This document shows positions 57,582 through 64,000 of a stretch of 64,000 nucleotides of DNA, piece after piece; positions within the stretch are counted from its first letter, which is position 1; each line of letters begins with the position of its first letter. The translations under genes were made by a program, and so were the position numbers. The stretch covers positions 1-64,000 of the forward strand of contig NZ_JAGGOO010000108.1 of assembly GCF_018614415.1 (NCBI RefSeq). The letters are read 5' to 3'. Under the pieces are notes generated by a model. It worked only from the letters and a program-made list of their open reading frames with translations, did no database searches and had not been told where the DNA came from. Origin of the DNA: Streptomyces sp. ISL-12. GTDB lineage: Bacteria > Actinomycetota > Actinomycetes > Streptomycetales > Streptomycetaceae.

Positions 57582-58295
57582 GTGAACCCCGCATGTTCCG
57601 CCAGTCCGCTCAAGGGTGTCCTGCGGGCCGTACTCGTCCTCGCGCTGCTGCTGGGCTGGTCCGCCGCACTCGCACCGGACGCCCGAGCGGGGCAGCGGGG
57701 GGAGGCACAGGCAGGTGCCGTGGTGCGCGGCGGTGACTTGCTCCACAGCACGACCGCCCGCTGCACCGTAGGCTTCAACGCCCGTTCCGGCGCCACGCTG
57801 TACGCCCTGGTGTCCGGGCGGTGCGCTCAGGACGGCGACGGCACCTGGTACGCCGACGCCGCCCTGACCGTGCCCGTCGGTGTCACCGCGGGGGTGAGCT
57901 ATCCCGGCAACGACTACGCGACCATCCGGTACACCGACACGAGTGGTTCCTACCCGGGCGAGGTCTCGCTGGGCGGGGCCGGCACCCGTGACATCACCAA
58001 CGCGGCCGGTCCTGCCGTCGGGCAGTCGGTCTGCCACGTCGGACGGACCACGGGATACCGCTGCGGGACCGTCCAGGCGGTGAATGTGACCGTCGACCAC
58101 GGCGGTGGTGCCGTGTCCGGTCTGTTCCGGTCGAACGTATGCTCGGAGGCCGGGGACGCCGGCGGTCCGGCGTTCTCCGGTGGCACGGCCCTCGGCATCG
58201 TCGTCGGCAGCAGCGGCGACTGCGCCGTGGGGGGCTTCACTTACTACCAGCCGGTGGTCGAGTGGCTCTCCGCGTACGGCCTGAGCATCTACTGA
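57582..58295 (+). CDS. Secreted S1-type (streptogrisin-like) pseudoprotease
   Basis: A 237-residue exported trypsin-fold protein. Signal peptide in residues 1-36 (LRAVLVLALLLGWSAALA, ending DARA). The fold is that of alpha-lytic/streptogrisin proteases, with YPGNDYATIRY supplying the Asp. The catalytic His site reads LVSGRC instead of AGHC, and the Ser site reads EAGDAGGPAFSG instead of GDSGGP. Two of three catalytic residues are therefore lost and it should not cleave peptides. The pro-domain is absent too. Cys pairs are kept, so the protein is probably folded and functional as a binder or inhibitor. GTG 57582, with AGGAGG upstream. Confidence 0.82.
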   Translation: MNPACSASPLKGVLRAVLVLALLLGWSAALAPDARAGQRGEAQAGAVVRGGDLLHSTTARCTVGFNARSGATLYALVSGRCAQDGDGTWYADAALTVPVGVTAGVSYPGNDYATIRYTDTSGSYPGEVSLGGAGTRDITNAAGPAVGQSVCHVGRTTGYRCGTVQAVNVTVDHGGGAVSGLFRSNVCSEAGDAGGPAFSGGTALGIVVGSSGDCAVGGFTYYQPVVEWLSAYGLSIY

Positions 58296-58341
58296 GCGCC
58301 CCGCACCCGGTGACCGACCTCCTCGCCGGCTGCTTTCCGCG

Positions 58342-59469
58342 TCAGCCCGCTCGGCGGGCGCCCTGAACCGATGCCAGTGCCGCCGCCACCCGCTCCACCG
58401 CCTCCGCCGGCGTCGAGGCGTGCGGTGACAGGCGCAACGAATCCGCCCGCACGGTCGGTGTCACACCTTCTCCGCGCAGCGCCCGCGCCACCGCCGCCGG
58501 GTCGTGCCCCGGCACAGTGAACGAAAGGATGCCCGCACGCCGCGCGGGATCGGCCGGAGACAGCACTCTGCCGCCCAACTTCGCCACGGTGTCGGCGAGT
58601 TCGGCGACCCGCACGCCGATCGCGCCCTCGATCGCCTCGACTCCGTACCGCTCCACCAGTTCCAGCGCGGCGGCGAAGGAGGCGGCCGTGACCGGACTGA
58701 GGTTGGTGATGGACCAGCGGCGCGCGTCCGGAGCGGGCGGGTGCTCGACGCCGTCGAAGACACCGGCGTCCGCCACCCCCGTCCACCCGGTGAGCACCGG
58801 CTGCAGCGACTCCAGCGCCCGGTCGGACAGGGTCGCGAACCCGGTCGACCAGCCGGCCCGCAGCCACTTCTGCCCGCCCGCGATCACCACATCGGCCGCC
58901 TGCCAGGGCAGCTCGGCCGCCCCGAAAGCCTGGATGGCGTCCACCACCAGGAGCCGGTCCGGGCCGATGACCTCCCGCAGCGCGGCCAGATCGGCCTTGA
59001 ACCCGGTGCGGAAGTCCACCGCGCTCACCGACAGCGCGACGACGTCGTCCGTCAGCGCCGCCCGCACCAGGTCGGGCGTGACACCGCCGCCGGGGGCCGG
59101 CTCCAGCCAGCGCGGCACCGCCCGCCCCAGTTCCGCCGCCCGCCGCCACGGGTACTGGTTCGACGGGAAGTCGCCGCGTGGTGCCAGCACGGTCCCGTGC
59201 CGCAGCCCGAGCGCCGCGTGGAACAGACCGGTCGAGGCGTTCGGCAGCAGGACGGTGTGCGCCGCGTCCGCGCCCGCCAGCCGCGCTGCCGCGTCCCGAG
59301 CCGTTTCCTCCGCCCGCATGAGTTCGTCCACAGTCGTATGGGTCGCCCGCGCGGAGGCTTCCACGGCCCGCGCGGTGGCGGCCACGGCGTCGCGCGACGG
59401 CGGTCCGAAACGGGCGAAGTCCAGGTATCCAGCTGGGGCGTCGAAATGCGCGGCGTACGGCGTGAGCAC
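58342..59469 (-). CDS. Class-V PLP-dependent aminotransferase family protein
   Basis: A 375-residue fold-type I PLP enzyme related to isopenicillin-N epimerases, kynureninases and cysteine desulfurases. LLPNASTGLFHAALG binds the phosphate, VVDAIQAFGA provides the Asp contacting the pyridine N, and the Schiff-base Lys is in VIAGGQKWLRAGW. No desulfurase Cys loop is evident, so an aminotransferase, epimerase or lyase role is more likely. GTG 59469, with AAGGA upstream. It is convergent with the pseudoprotease and alone on its transcript; substrate unknown. Confidence 0.85.
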   Translation of the reverse strand: MLTPYAAHFDAPAGYLDFARFGPPSRDAVAATARAVEASARATHTTVDELMRAEETARDAAARLAGADAAHTVLLPNASTGLFHAALGLRHGTVLAPRGDFPSNQYPWRRAAELGRAVPRWLEPAPGGGVTPDLVRAALTDDVVALSVSAVDFRTGFKADLAALREVIGPDRLLVVDAIQAFGAAELPWQAADVVIAGGQKWLRAGWSTGFATLSDRALESLQPVLTGWTGVADAGVFDGVEHPPAPDARRWSITNLSPVTAASFAAALELVERYGVEAIEGAIGVRVAELADTVAKLGGRVLSPADPARRAGILSFTVPGHDPAAVARALRGEGVTPTVRADSLRLSPHASTPAEAVERVAAALASVQGARRAG

Positions 59470-59702
59470 AAGGTGTCCTTCGGGCTGTGCGATGCGGGTG
59501 CGAGCCTATCGCCAGGTCCGCCGCGCGCTCCGGGTGGGCCACCGGTCGCTCGGACGGTCCGTCACTCGAACATCGGTGAGCGCGGGACCCAGCGGCTCTG
59601 GCGGAACCAGGCCGACAACTCGACCCCGTAGCACGAGCCGTCCAGGATCTGTCATCAACCCTGGTCAGGCCCGGAACCAGGCCACCATCCAGCTCGAAGC
59701 GC

Positions 59703-60311
59703 TCAGCTCGATGCGGACCAGTCGGCGTACCGAATGCGACGCAGTTCGCGGACGTCCCCGAGGGTGCCCCACTCGTCCTTGCCCAGACGCGTCAGCGGAC
59801 GCAGCCGGGTCACTTCGGGGTGGTCCCGGTCCAGGACGGTGTCATCGATGGCGAAACGCACCACCCGTCCGAAGACGACGGTGCAGTCGCCGAGCGGAAG
59901 GGTGCTGTGCAGCTCACATTCCAGGGCCACCGGGGAGTTGGCCACGCGGGGAGCTGTCACCCGGGCACTCGCCTCACGCCTGACTCCTACGGCGTCGAAC
60001 TCGCTCACCTGCTGCGGGATGTCCGTAGCCGTCTTGTTGATCTCTTCGAACAGCGGCTCCGGGGCGAAATTGATCACGAACTGCCCGGTTGTCTCAACGT
60101 TGCGCAGCGAGTCCTTCCGCCCGACCGAGGTGAACTGCACGATGGGCGGCGTGACCGACGAGATGGTGAAAAACGAGTGTGGAGCGAGGTTGTCGACGCC
60201 GTCGGCGGACACGGTCGACACCCAGGCGATCGGCCGCGGCACGACAGTGGAGGTGAGCAGACGGTAGACCGCGGTCCGGTCGAGCTGGTCCGGGTCGAGT
60301 TCGGTGCGCAT
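59703..60311 (-). CDS. Flavin-reductase-like (FMN split-barrel) protein
   Basis: A 202-residue protein of the flavin reductase-like/DIM6-NTAB group. The N-terminus DRTAVYRLLTSTVVPRPIAWVST, DNLAPHSFFTISSVTPPIVQFT, KDSLRNVETTGQFVINF and the late VALECELHS and VVFGRVVRFAID strands are characteristic. It binds FMN and may deliver reduced flavin or act as an oxidoreductase. Start ATG 60311; longer in-frame readings extend into unrelated sequence beside the lipase remnant. The 233 bases between it and the PLP gene hold nothing recognisable. Confidence 0.85.
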   Translation of the reverse strand: MRTELDPDQLDRTAVYRLLTSTVVPRPIAWVSTVSADGVDNLAPHSFFTISSVTPPIVQFTSVGRKDSLRNVETTGQFVINFAPEPLFEEINKTATDIPQQVSEFDAVGVRREASARVTAPRVANSPVALECELHSTLPLGDCTVVFGRVVRFAIDDTVLDRDHPEVTRLRPLTRLGKDEWGTLGDVRELRRIRYADWSASS

Positions 60312-60367
60312 CCCGCCAGTATGGTGCAGGCACCAGGTGAAGGGCGTATTGCTGCCAACGATCAAAA

Positions 60368-60799
60368 CTATCCATACGTCAGAGAATGTAAGCGCCTGAC
60401 TTCCATCCGTTCGGTCTCCGTGACCGTTGAGGCCGACGACCTCGACACCTTCAAGCAGTACTGGCTGACCAGGCCGCCCATCGACGCGAGGCATTGGGCG
60501 TCGGTGACGTTGTTGCCGTAGGAGTCGTACTCGTAGGCGAACAGGTCGGAGCTGGACCAGCCGTTGAGCCGGAAGACGCTCATGGCGGTGACCCAGTTGG
60601 AGGCGCTGCCGGTGTAGCCGTGCACGAAGACGACCGGTGTGCTGGTCGGCAGCGGCTGGGCGGCGGTCCCGGCGGACGGCGCGGTGGCGGCGGTCGCGGT
60701 GTCGGCCGCGCCGGCCGTCGAGGCCGAGGAGGACAGGGTGAGCGCGGCGGTGGCGGCCACGAGCACGCCGAGGAGCCGACGTGGGGGACGACGACGCAT
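60368..60799 (-). pseudogene. N-terminal half of a secreted lipase gene with internal deletion
   Basis: Begins with a signal peptide (RRLLGVLVAATAALTLSSSAS) and the conserved lipase segment PVVFVHGYTGSASNWVTAM, then DLFAYEYDSYGNNVTDA. At that point about 25 residues up to the nucleophile elbow are missing and the frame resumes at SMGGLVSQYCLKV. The following 29 codons are unrelated and end in a stop. The missing C-terminal half corresponds to the remnant at 37412-37761 on the same strand. Start ATG 60799 is preceded by a 16-bp repeat array. Confidence 0.8.
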
Positions 60800-60816
60800 G
60801 GACCCTCTGCGAGGAC

Positions 60817-60864
60817 GCGAGGATGCGGGGAAGCGAGGATGCGGGGAAGCGAGGATGCGGGGAA
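60817..60864. repeat. Three tandem 16-bp repeats
   Basis: GCGAGGATGCGGGGAA is repeated perfectly at 60817, 60833 and 60849, with a partial copy after it. It lies immediately upstream of the lipase remnant start, in place of its ribosome site. Confidence 0.85.
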
Positions 60865-60987
60865 GCGGGTGCCTGACCCGCCCAGCGCCGTGGCGTGAGG
60901 TGCCGGCGCCGTCGGTGAAATCACCTGTGGCCGCGACGGCGCCGCGCGGCCACCGGCTCCGGAGGTTCACCGCCCGGAGGACAGCCG

Positions 60988-61863
60988 CTACGCCCGTCCG
61001 GGCGGGGCGTCGAGCGGCCGGTCGGGCGAGGCGAGCCGGCCGAGCGCCTCCGCCAGGGTGAGGTCGGCGTCGTCCTTGCTGTCGTGCCACCGCTCCAGCG
61101 TGGTCGCCGCCGCCCGCAGCAACTCGGGCGGGAGCCCCGCCGTTTCGAGCGTGTCGGCGATCTCGTCCATCTCCGGCCCCCACCGCCAGGCCCGCGCCGC
61201 GGCCGAGGCCACGTACTCCGGCTCGGCCAGGTACGTGTCCGAGCGGCGCCGGGCGACCTCGCGCAGTTCCCCCTCGACGCCGTGCTCATGGGCCAGCGCG
61301 TAGGACAGGCCGACCAGGACCCGGCTGACCTTCTGGAAACCGGCGTAGGCGAGCTTCAGCGCCGACGCCTGTCCGATACGGGGGCCCAGGACCTCGGCGC
61401 GTACGGCGGTGCCGTCGAACAGCCGGGCCACGGCCGTGGTCTGCGCTTCCGGTCCCGACAAGTACAGAGCCGGGCTGCTGCCGTTGACGGGCGGAGCGCC
61501 GATGACACCACCGTCCACGACGGTGGCCGGCGGCGCGAACAGCGCGGCGATCCGTGCCGTGCGCTCGGGGTTGACGGCGTTCGCCTCCACGTACACGCCG
61601 GTGAAGCCGTGCCCGGCGACCTCGCGGGCCAGTTCCTCGGCCGCGGCCGGCGGGCACAGGCTGATCACGATGTCGGCCCGGCCGGTCAGCTCCCGCAGGG
61701 AGGGCACGGGTTCGAGGCCGAACCGTTCGGCGCGGCGCGCACTGGCCGGGCTCCGTCCGTCCGCGCACCACAGGACGGCGGCCGCGTTGGCCGCCGCGCA
61801 GGCGGCGACGGCGGCGCCCATGCTGCCGGGGTGAAGGATGCCTACGACGGGCTGCTGGGACAC
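60988..61863 (-). CDS. NAD(P)-dependent beta-hydroxyacid dehydrogenase-like protein (DUF1932 type)
   Basis: A 291-residue protein. The Rossmann motif GILHPGSMGAAVA is at residues 8-20, followed by DIVISLCPPAAA and YVEANAVNPE and VVDGGVIGAPP, as in 6-phosphogluconate/3-hydroxyisobutyrate dehydrogenases. The C-terminal all-alpha domain contains ALKLAYAGFQKVSRVLVGLS, where the Lys of the active site lies; this version matches the DUF1932 group. GTG 61863 lies five bases after the HAD gene stop, so the two are cotranscribed. Substrate unknown. Confidence 0.82.
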   Translation of the reverse strand: MSQQPVVGILHPGSMGAAVAACAAANAAAVLWCADGRSPASARRAERFGLEPVPSLRELTGRADIVISLCPPAAAEELAREVAGHGFTGVYVEANAVNPERTARIAALFAPPATVVDGGVIGAPPVNGSSPALYLSGPEAQTTAVARLFDGTAVRAEVLGPRIGQASALKLAYAGFQKVSRVLVGLSYALAHEHGVEGELREVARRRSDTYLAEPEYVASAAARAWRWGPEMDEIADTLETAGLPPELLRAAATTLERWHDSKDDADLTLAEALGRLASPDRPLDAPPGRA

Positions 61864-61867
61864 GGTG

Positions 61868-62515
61868 CTACTCCAGAGAGTGGGCGAGCAGGTGGTCGAC
61901 GGCCTCGGTGACGTCGTCGACGGCGTGGTGGCGCGCGGTCAGGCCCTCGGGCCAGGGCCGGCCGCGTACCCAGATGGCGCGCAGACCGGCCGCCGTGCCG
62001 CCGGCGATGTCGGTCTCCGGGTTGTCCCCGGTCATCCAGTCACCGGCGGTCAGCTGGGTACCGCAGCGGGCCGCGGCCAGTTCGAACAGCCGCGGGTCGG
62101 GCTTGCGGACGTCTATGTCGCCGGAGGCGGCGATGCCGTCGATCAGTCCGGCCAGTCCGGTGGCCCGGACCTTGGCGCGCTGGAGGTCACTGGCTCCGTT
62201 GGTGGCGACGCCGATGCTCCAGCCCGCCTCCTTGAGCCTGGCCAGGCTGTCCAGGACGGCGGGGCGGCAGGTGACGGCGGACGCCATCCGGTCGACGTAG
62301 ACGCGCCACAGATGGCCGGGGTCCTCGTCGAGCCGGAAGACGTCGCGGAGGCGGACGAAGTCCTCGCGGCCGGCCGTGTCGGCGAGTTCGGTCCGCAGCC
62401 ACCGCTCGATCTCCGGACCGTAGGCGTGATCGTGGACGAGGTCGGTGACGGCGTCCGCGAAGGCGGCACCGCGGTCGACCAGGGTGCCGTCCAGGTCGAA
62501 GAGGGCGAGGCGCAT
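61868..62515 (-). CDS. HAD-superfamily hydrolase
   Basis: A 215-residue HAD phosphatase of the subfamily IA type. Motif I LFDLDGTLVD has the nucleophile and acid Asp, motif II is VATNGAS, motif III the Lys in VRKPDPRLF, and motif IV is MTGDNPETDIAGG. A helical cap lies between motifs I and II. All catalytic residues are present; it is a small-molecule phosphatase of unknown substrate. Cotranscribed with the dehydrogenase downstream. Confidence 0.88.
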   Translation of the reverse strand: MRLALFDLDGTLVDRGAAFADAVTDLVHDHAYGPEIERWLRTELADTAGREDFVRLRDVFRLDEDPGHLWRVYVDRMASAVTCRPAVLDSLARLKEAGWSIGVATNGASDLQRAKVRATGLAGLIDGIAASGDIDVRKPDPRLFELAAARCGTQLTAGDWMTGDNPETDIAGGTAAGLRAIWVRGRPWPEGLTARHHAVDDVTEAVDHLLAHSLE

Positions 62516-62650
62516 GGGGACGACCTTAACGCCGGTGCCCCGCCGCCCTCACCGGGTGCTCATCGCGCCCGGCTCGGGAGCGGCCCCAGGACGCCGGCCA
62601 GGTGCTCCGTTTCCCGGGAGCGCGGGCGGTGGACGGACAGCGGCGGGCTG

Positions 62651-63577
62651 TCAGTGCCACAGTCCCGCGGTGGCGAGGCCGATGGCGAACACGGCCAGGA
62701 CGCCCACGGGCTGGAAAGACGCCTGGTTGAACACCGCGAGGGCGACCGGCGGCTCCGCGCGGCGCAGCAGGACGAGGCCAGGACGGACCACGGTGACGGC
62801 CGTGACCAGCACCGTGCCGACCAGACCCGGCGGGCCGAAGGAACGCAGCGTCACACAGGCCAGGAGACAGCTCGCCGCGCCGGCCACGAGGAGGAAGCCG
62901 AAGGCGACCGCCGCACCGGTGCGCGGACCGAAGGCCACGGGCAGGGTGCGGACGCCGAGGTGGCGGTCCTCGTCGATGTCGGCGAGATCGTTGGGGATGT
63001 TGCGGCCACCGATCTCCCACGCCGCCATCCACACCAGGAACAGGCCCAGCCGCAGCGGGTCGACGGAGGCGGACACCGCGAACCAGCCGGCCGCGGCCCC
63101 GACCGCGACCATCACCCCGCTGACCAGGAACTTGAGCGGCGTCACGGTGGCCAGTCGGCAGTAGAGCACCTGAAGGAGGGCGGCCACGGCGAACAACGCC
63201 AGGCACACCCAGCTGAGCAGCGCGGCGACGACGACGGCGATCAGGCCCAGCCCGCCGATCCAGGCGAACGCCGCCCGGCGGGACAGCCGGCCCCGGGCCA
63301 GCGGATGCCGTCCGCCGACACCGTCCAGGTCGGCTCCCTCGTAGGGCCGCACATGGGCGAAGCGCCGCCGGTCCACGTCGATGTCGAGTACGTCATTGGC
63401 GGCGAAGACGGCGAAGAAGGCGGCGAACGCGGCGAGGGTGGCCGCCGCGAGACGCGGCGGTGAGGGGCGGTCGTCGGCGAGGAGAGCCGCGATCAGAGGC
63501 TGGGCGACACTCAGAGAGGCCTGGGTGCCGCGCGAGAGCGCGAAGAGCGCCTTGGCCGGGGCGGCCACGAAGGTCAT
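62651..63577 (-). CDS. UbiA-family prenyltransferase
   Basis: A 308-residue integral membrane enzyme with about eight or nine helices. The first Asp-rich motif is NDVLDIDVDRRRF and the second is NDLADIDEDRHLGVRTLP; both bind the prenyl diphosphate through Mg. The acceptor is unknown: menaquinone/ubiquinone-type rings, haem or a secondary metabolite are all possible. ATG 63577 overlaps the methyltransferase stop as ATGA, so the two probably modify the same molecule in sequence. A farther in-frame start at 63721 would overlap the methyltransferase and lacks a ribosome site. Confidence 0.88.
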   Translation of the reverse strand: MTFVAAPAKALFALSRGTQASLSVAQPLIAALLADDRPSPPRLAAATLAAFAAFFAVFAANDVLDIDVDRRRFAHVRPYEGADLDGVGGRHPLARGRLSRRAAFAWIGGLGLIAVVVAALLSWVCLALFAVAALLQVLYCRLATVTPLKFLVSGVMVAVGAAAGWFAVSASVDPLRLGLFLVWMAAWEIGGRNIPNDLADIDEDRHLGVRTLPVAFGPRTGAAVAFGFLLVAGAASCLLACVTLRSFGPPGLVGTVLVTAVTVVRPGLVLLRRAEPPVALAVFNQASFQPVGVLAVFAIGLATAGLWH

Positions 63578-64000
63578 GGGAGAAGTCCCCCTTCCCGTGT
63601 GCCGGTCCGCCCCGCGGGCACTCCCCGTGCCGCCCACCGGTCCCGGCGGTCCCGGGTGGCCACGGCCACCAGATACCCCGGCGGGACGAAACGCGTGCGC
63701 ACCGCGACGGTCGGCGTACACGCGCCGGCCAGGGCGTGCAGCGCCTTCGCGCCGTAGAGCCTGCGCAGGCTGATCAGGCCGTCGTGGAGATGCGGCAGGC
63801 CACCGGTCAGCCAGAGCAGCGGCGCGACGGCGAGATAGGCGGGGTGGCGCCAGCCGTCGATGATCAGCAGCCGCCGCGCCACGCGGGTGCCCTCCTCCAG
63901 CAGGGCCACGACGCCCGGTGCCGGCAGATGGTGCAGCGCCATGGTCAGCACCGCCACGTCGAAGGTGCCGTCGGGGGCGTCGATCGACGTGGCGTCCAGC
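63574..64000 (-). CDS. Class I SAM-dependent methyltransferase (5' end outside window)
   Basis: Only the last 142 codons or so are present; the frame is open to the right edge. The segment FDVAVLTMALHHLP is the motif IV region of Rossmann-fold methyltransferases, followed by RRLLIIDGWR (motif V). The cofactor-binding glycine loop must lie beyond 64000. Its coupling to the UbiA gene suggests methylation of a prenylated or to-be-prenylated product, in the manner of UbiE/UbiA pairs (inference). Confidence 0.75.
   Translation of the reverse strand, partial: LDATSIDAPDGTFDVAVLTMALHHLPAPGVVALLEEGTRVARRLLIIDGWRHPAYLAVAPLLWLTGGLPHLHDGLISLRRLYGAKALHALAGACTPTVAVRTRFVPPGYLVAVATRDRRDRWAARGVPAGRTGTREGGLLP

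Noticed and set aside
59470..59702. Possible small gene or transposase remnant between the PLP gene and the flavin-reductase-like gene
   Set aside because: No frame with a start signal or recognisable motif; no inverted repeats typical of insertion sequences.
37761..60368. Insertion sequence or integrase explaining the split lipase
   Set aside because: No transposase, integrase or terminal inverted repeats were seen at either end; only an 8-base shared word at the junction codons, which homology alone can explain.

Overview
The window is very GC-rich with dense third-position GC, many GTG starts, stop/start overlaps of the ATGA or GTGA type, Tat-type signal peptides and large antibiotic-type gene clusters. 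This points to Streptomyces or a close actinomycete relative. The accessory gene content suggests a chromosome arm, but no species can be named from the sequence alone. No rRNA, tRNA, CRISPR array or intact transposase was seen.

Layout. (A) 1-9.6 kb: small detoxification or lipid genes (VOC protein, alpha/beta hydrolase, two HHxxxDG acyltransferases, SRPBCC protein, tautomerase, DHA2 efflux pump) interleaved with three paralogous XRE/MmyB-type regulators. (B) 9.6-21.4 kb: a compact biosynthetic cluster with two paralogous flavin monooxygenases, an acyl-CoA-ligase-type enzyme, a cation/proton antiporter, a P450 with an unusual I-helix, an FMN alpha-hydroxy-acid oxidase and an MIO ammonia-lyase carrying the His-Leu selectivity pair of tyrosine lyases, followed by a two-component system. 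Three promoters here share one 14-bp palindrome at an identical distance from the -10 box, and all three look leaderless. (C) 21.7-37.1 kb: a GH36 alpha-galactosidase, a membrane-anchored Mrr-like nuclease, a chorismate lyase plus 4-hydroxybenzoate hydroxylase pair (chorismate to protocatechuate), a histidine phosphatase, a secreted GDSL esterase, a large secreted phosphodiester glycosidase/metallophosphoesterase fusion, a 1165-residue one-protein regulator whose phosphotransfer residues appear lost, and a secreted pectate lyase with a direct-repeat site upstream.

(D) 37.4-60.8 kb: a Pfa-type (polyunsaturated-fatty-acid-synthase-like) operon with order thioester reductase, trans-enoylreductase, KS-AT-ACP-KR-DH, then KS-KS0-AT-DH-DH-DH. 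Next to it lie a cis-prenyltransferase coupled to an MpaB-like oxygenase with C-terminal EF-hands, a dead trypsin-fold protein (Ser to Ala, His to Arg), a class-V PLP enzyme and a flavin-reductase-fold protein. This block is bracketed by the two complementary halves of a secreted lipase gene in the same orientation, which suggests a roughly 22.6-kb insertion or rearrangement. (E) 60.9-64 kb: a dehydrogenase, a HAD phosphatase, a UbiA prenyltransferase and a truncated methyltransferase running off the right edge.

The strongest candidates for undescribed systems are cluster B with its shared operator, the reductively released Pfa-like lipid operon, and the UppS/MpaB-EF-hand pair.
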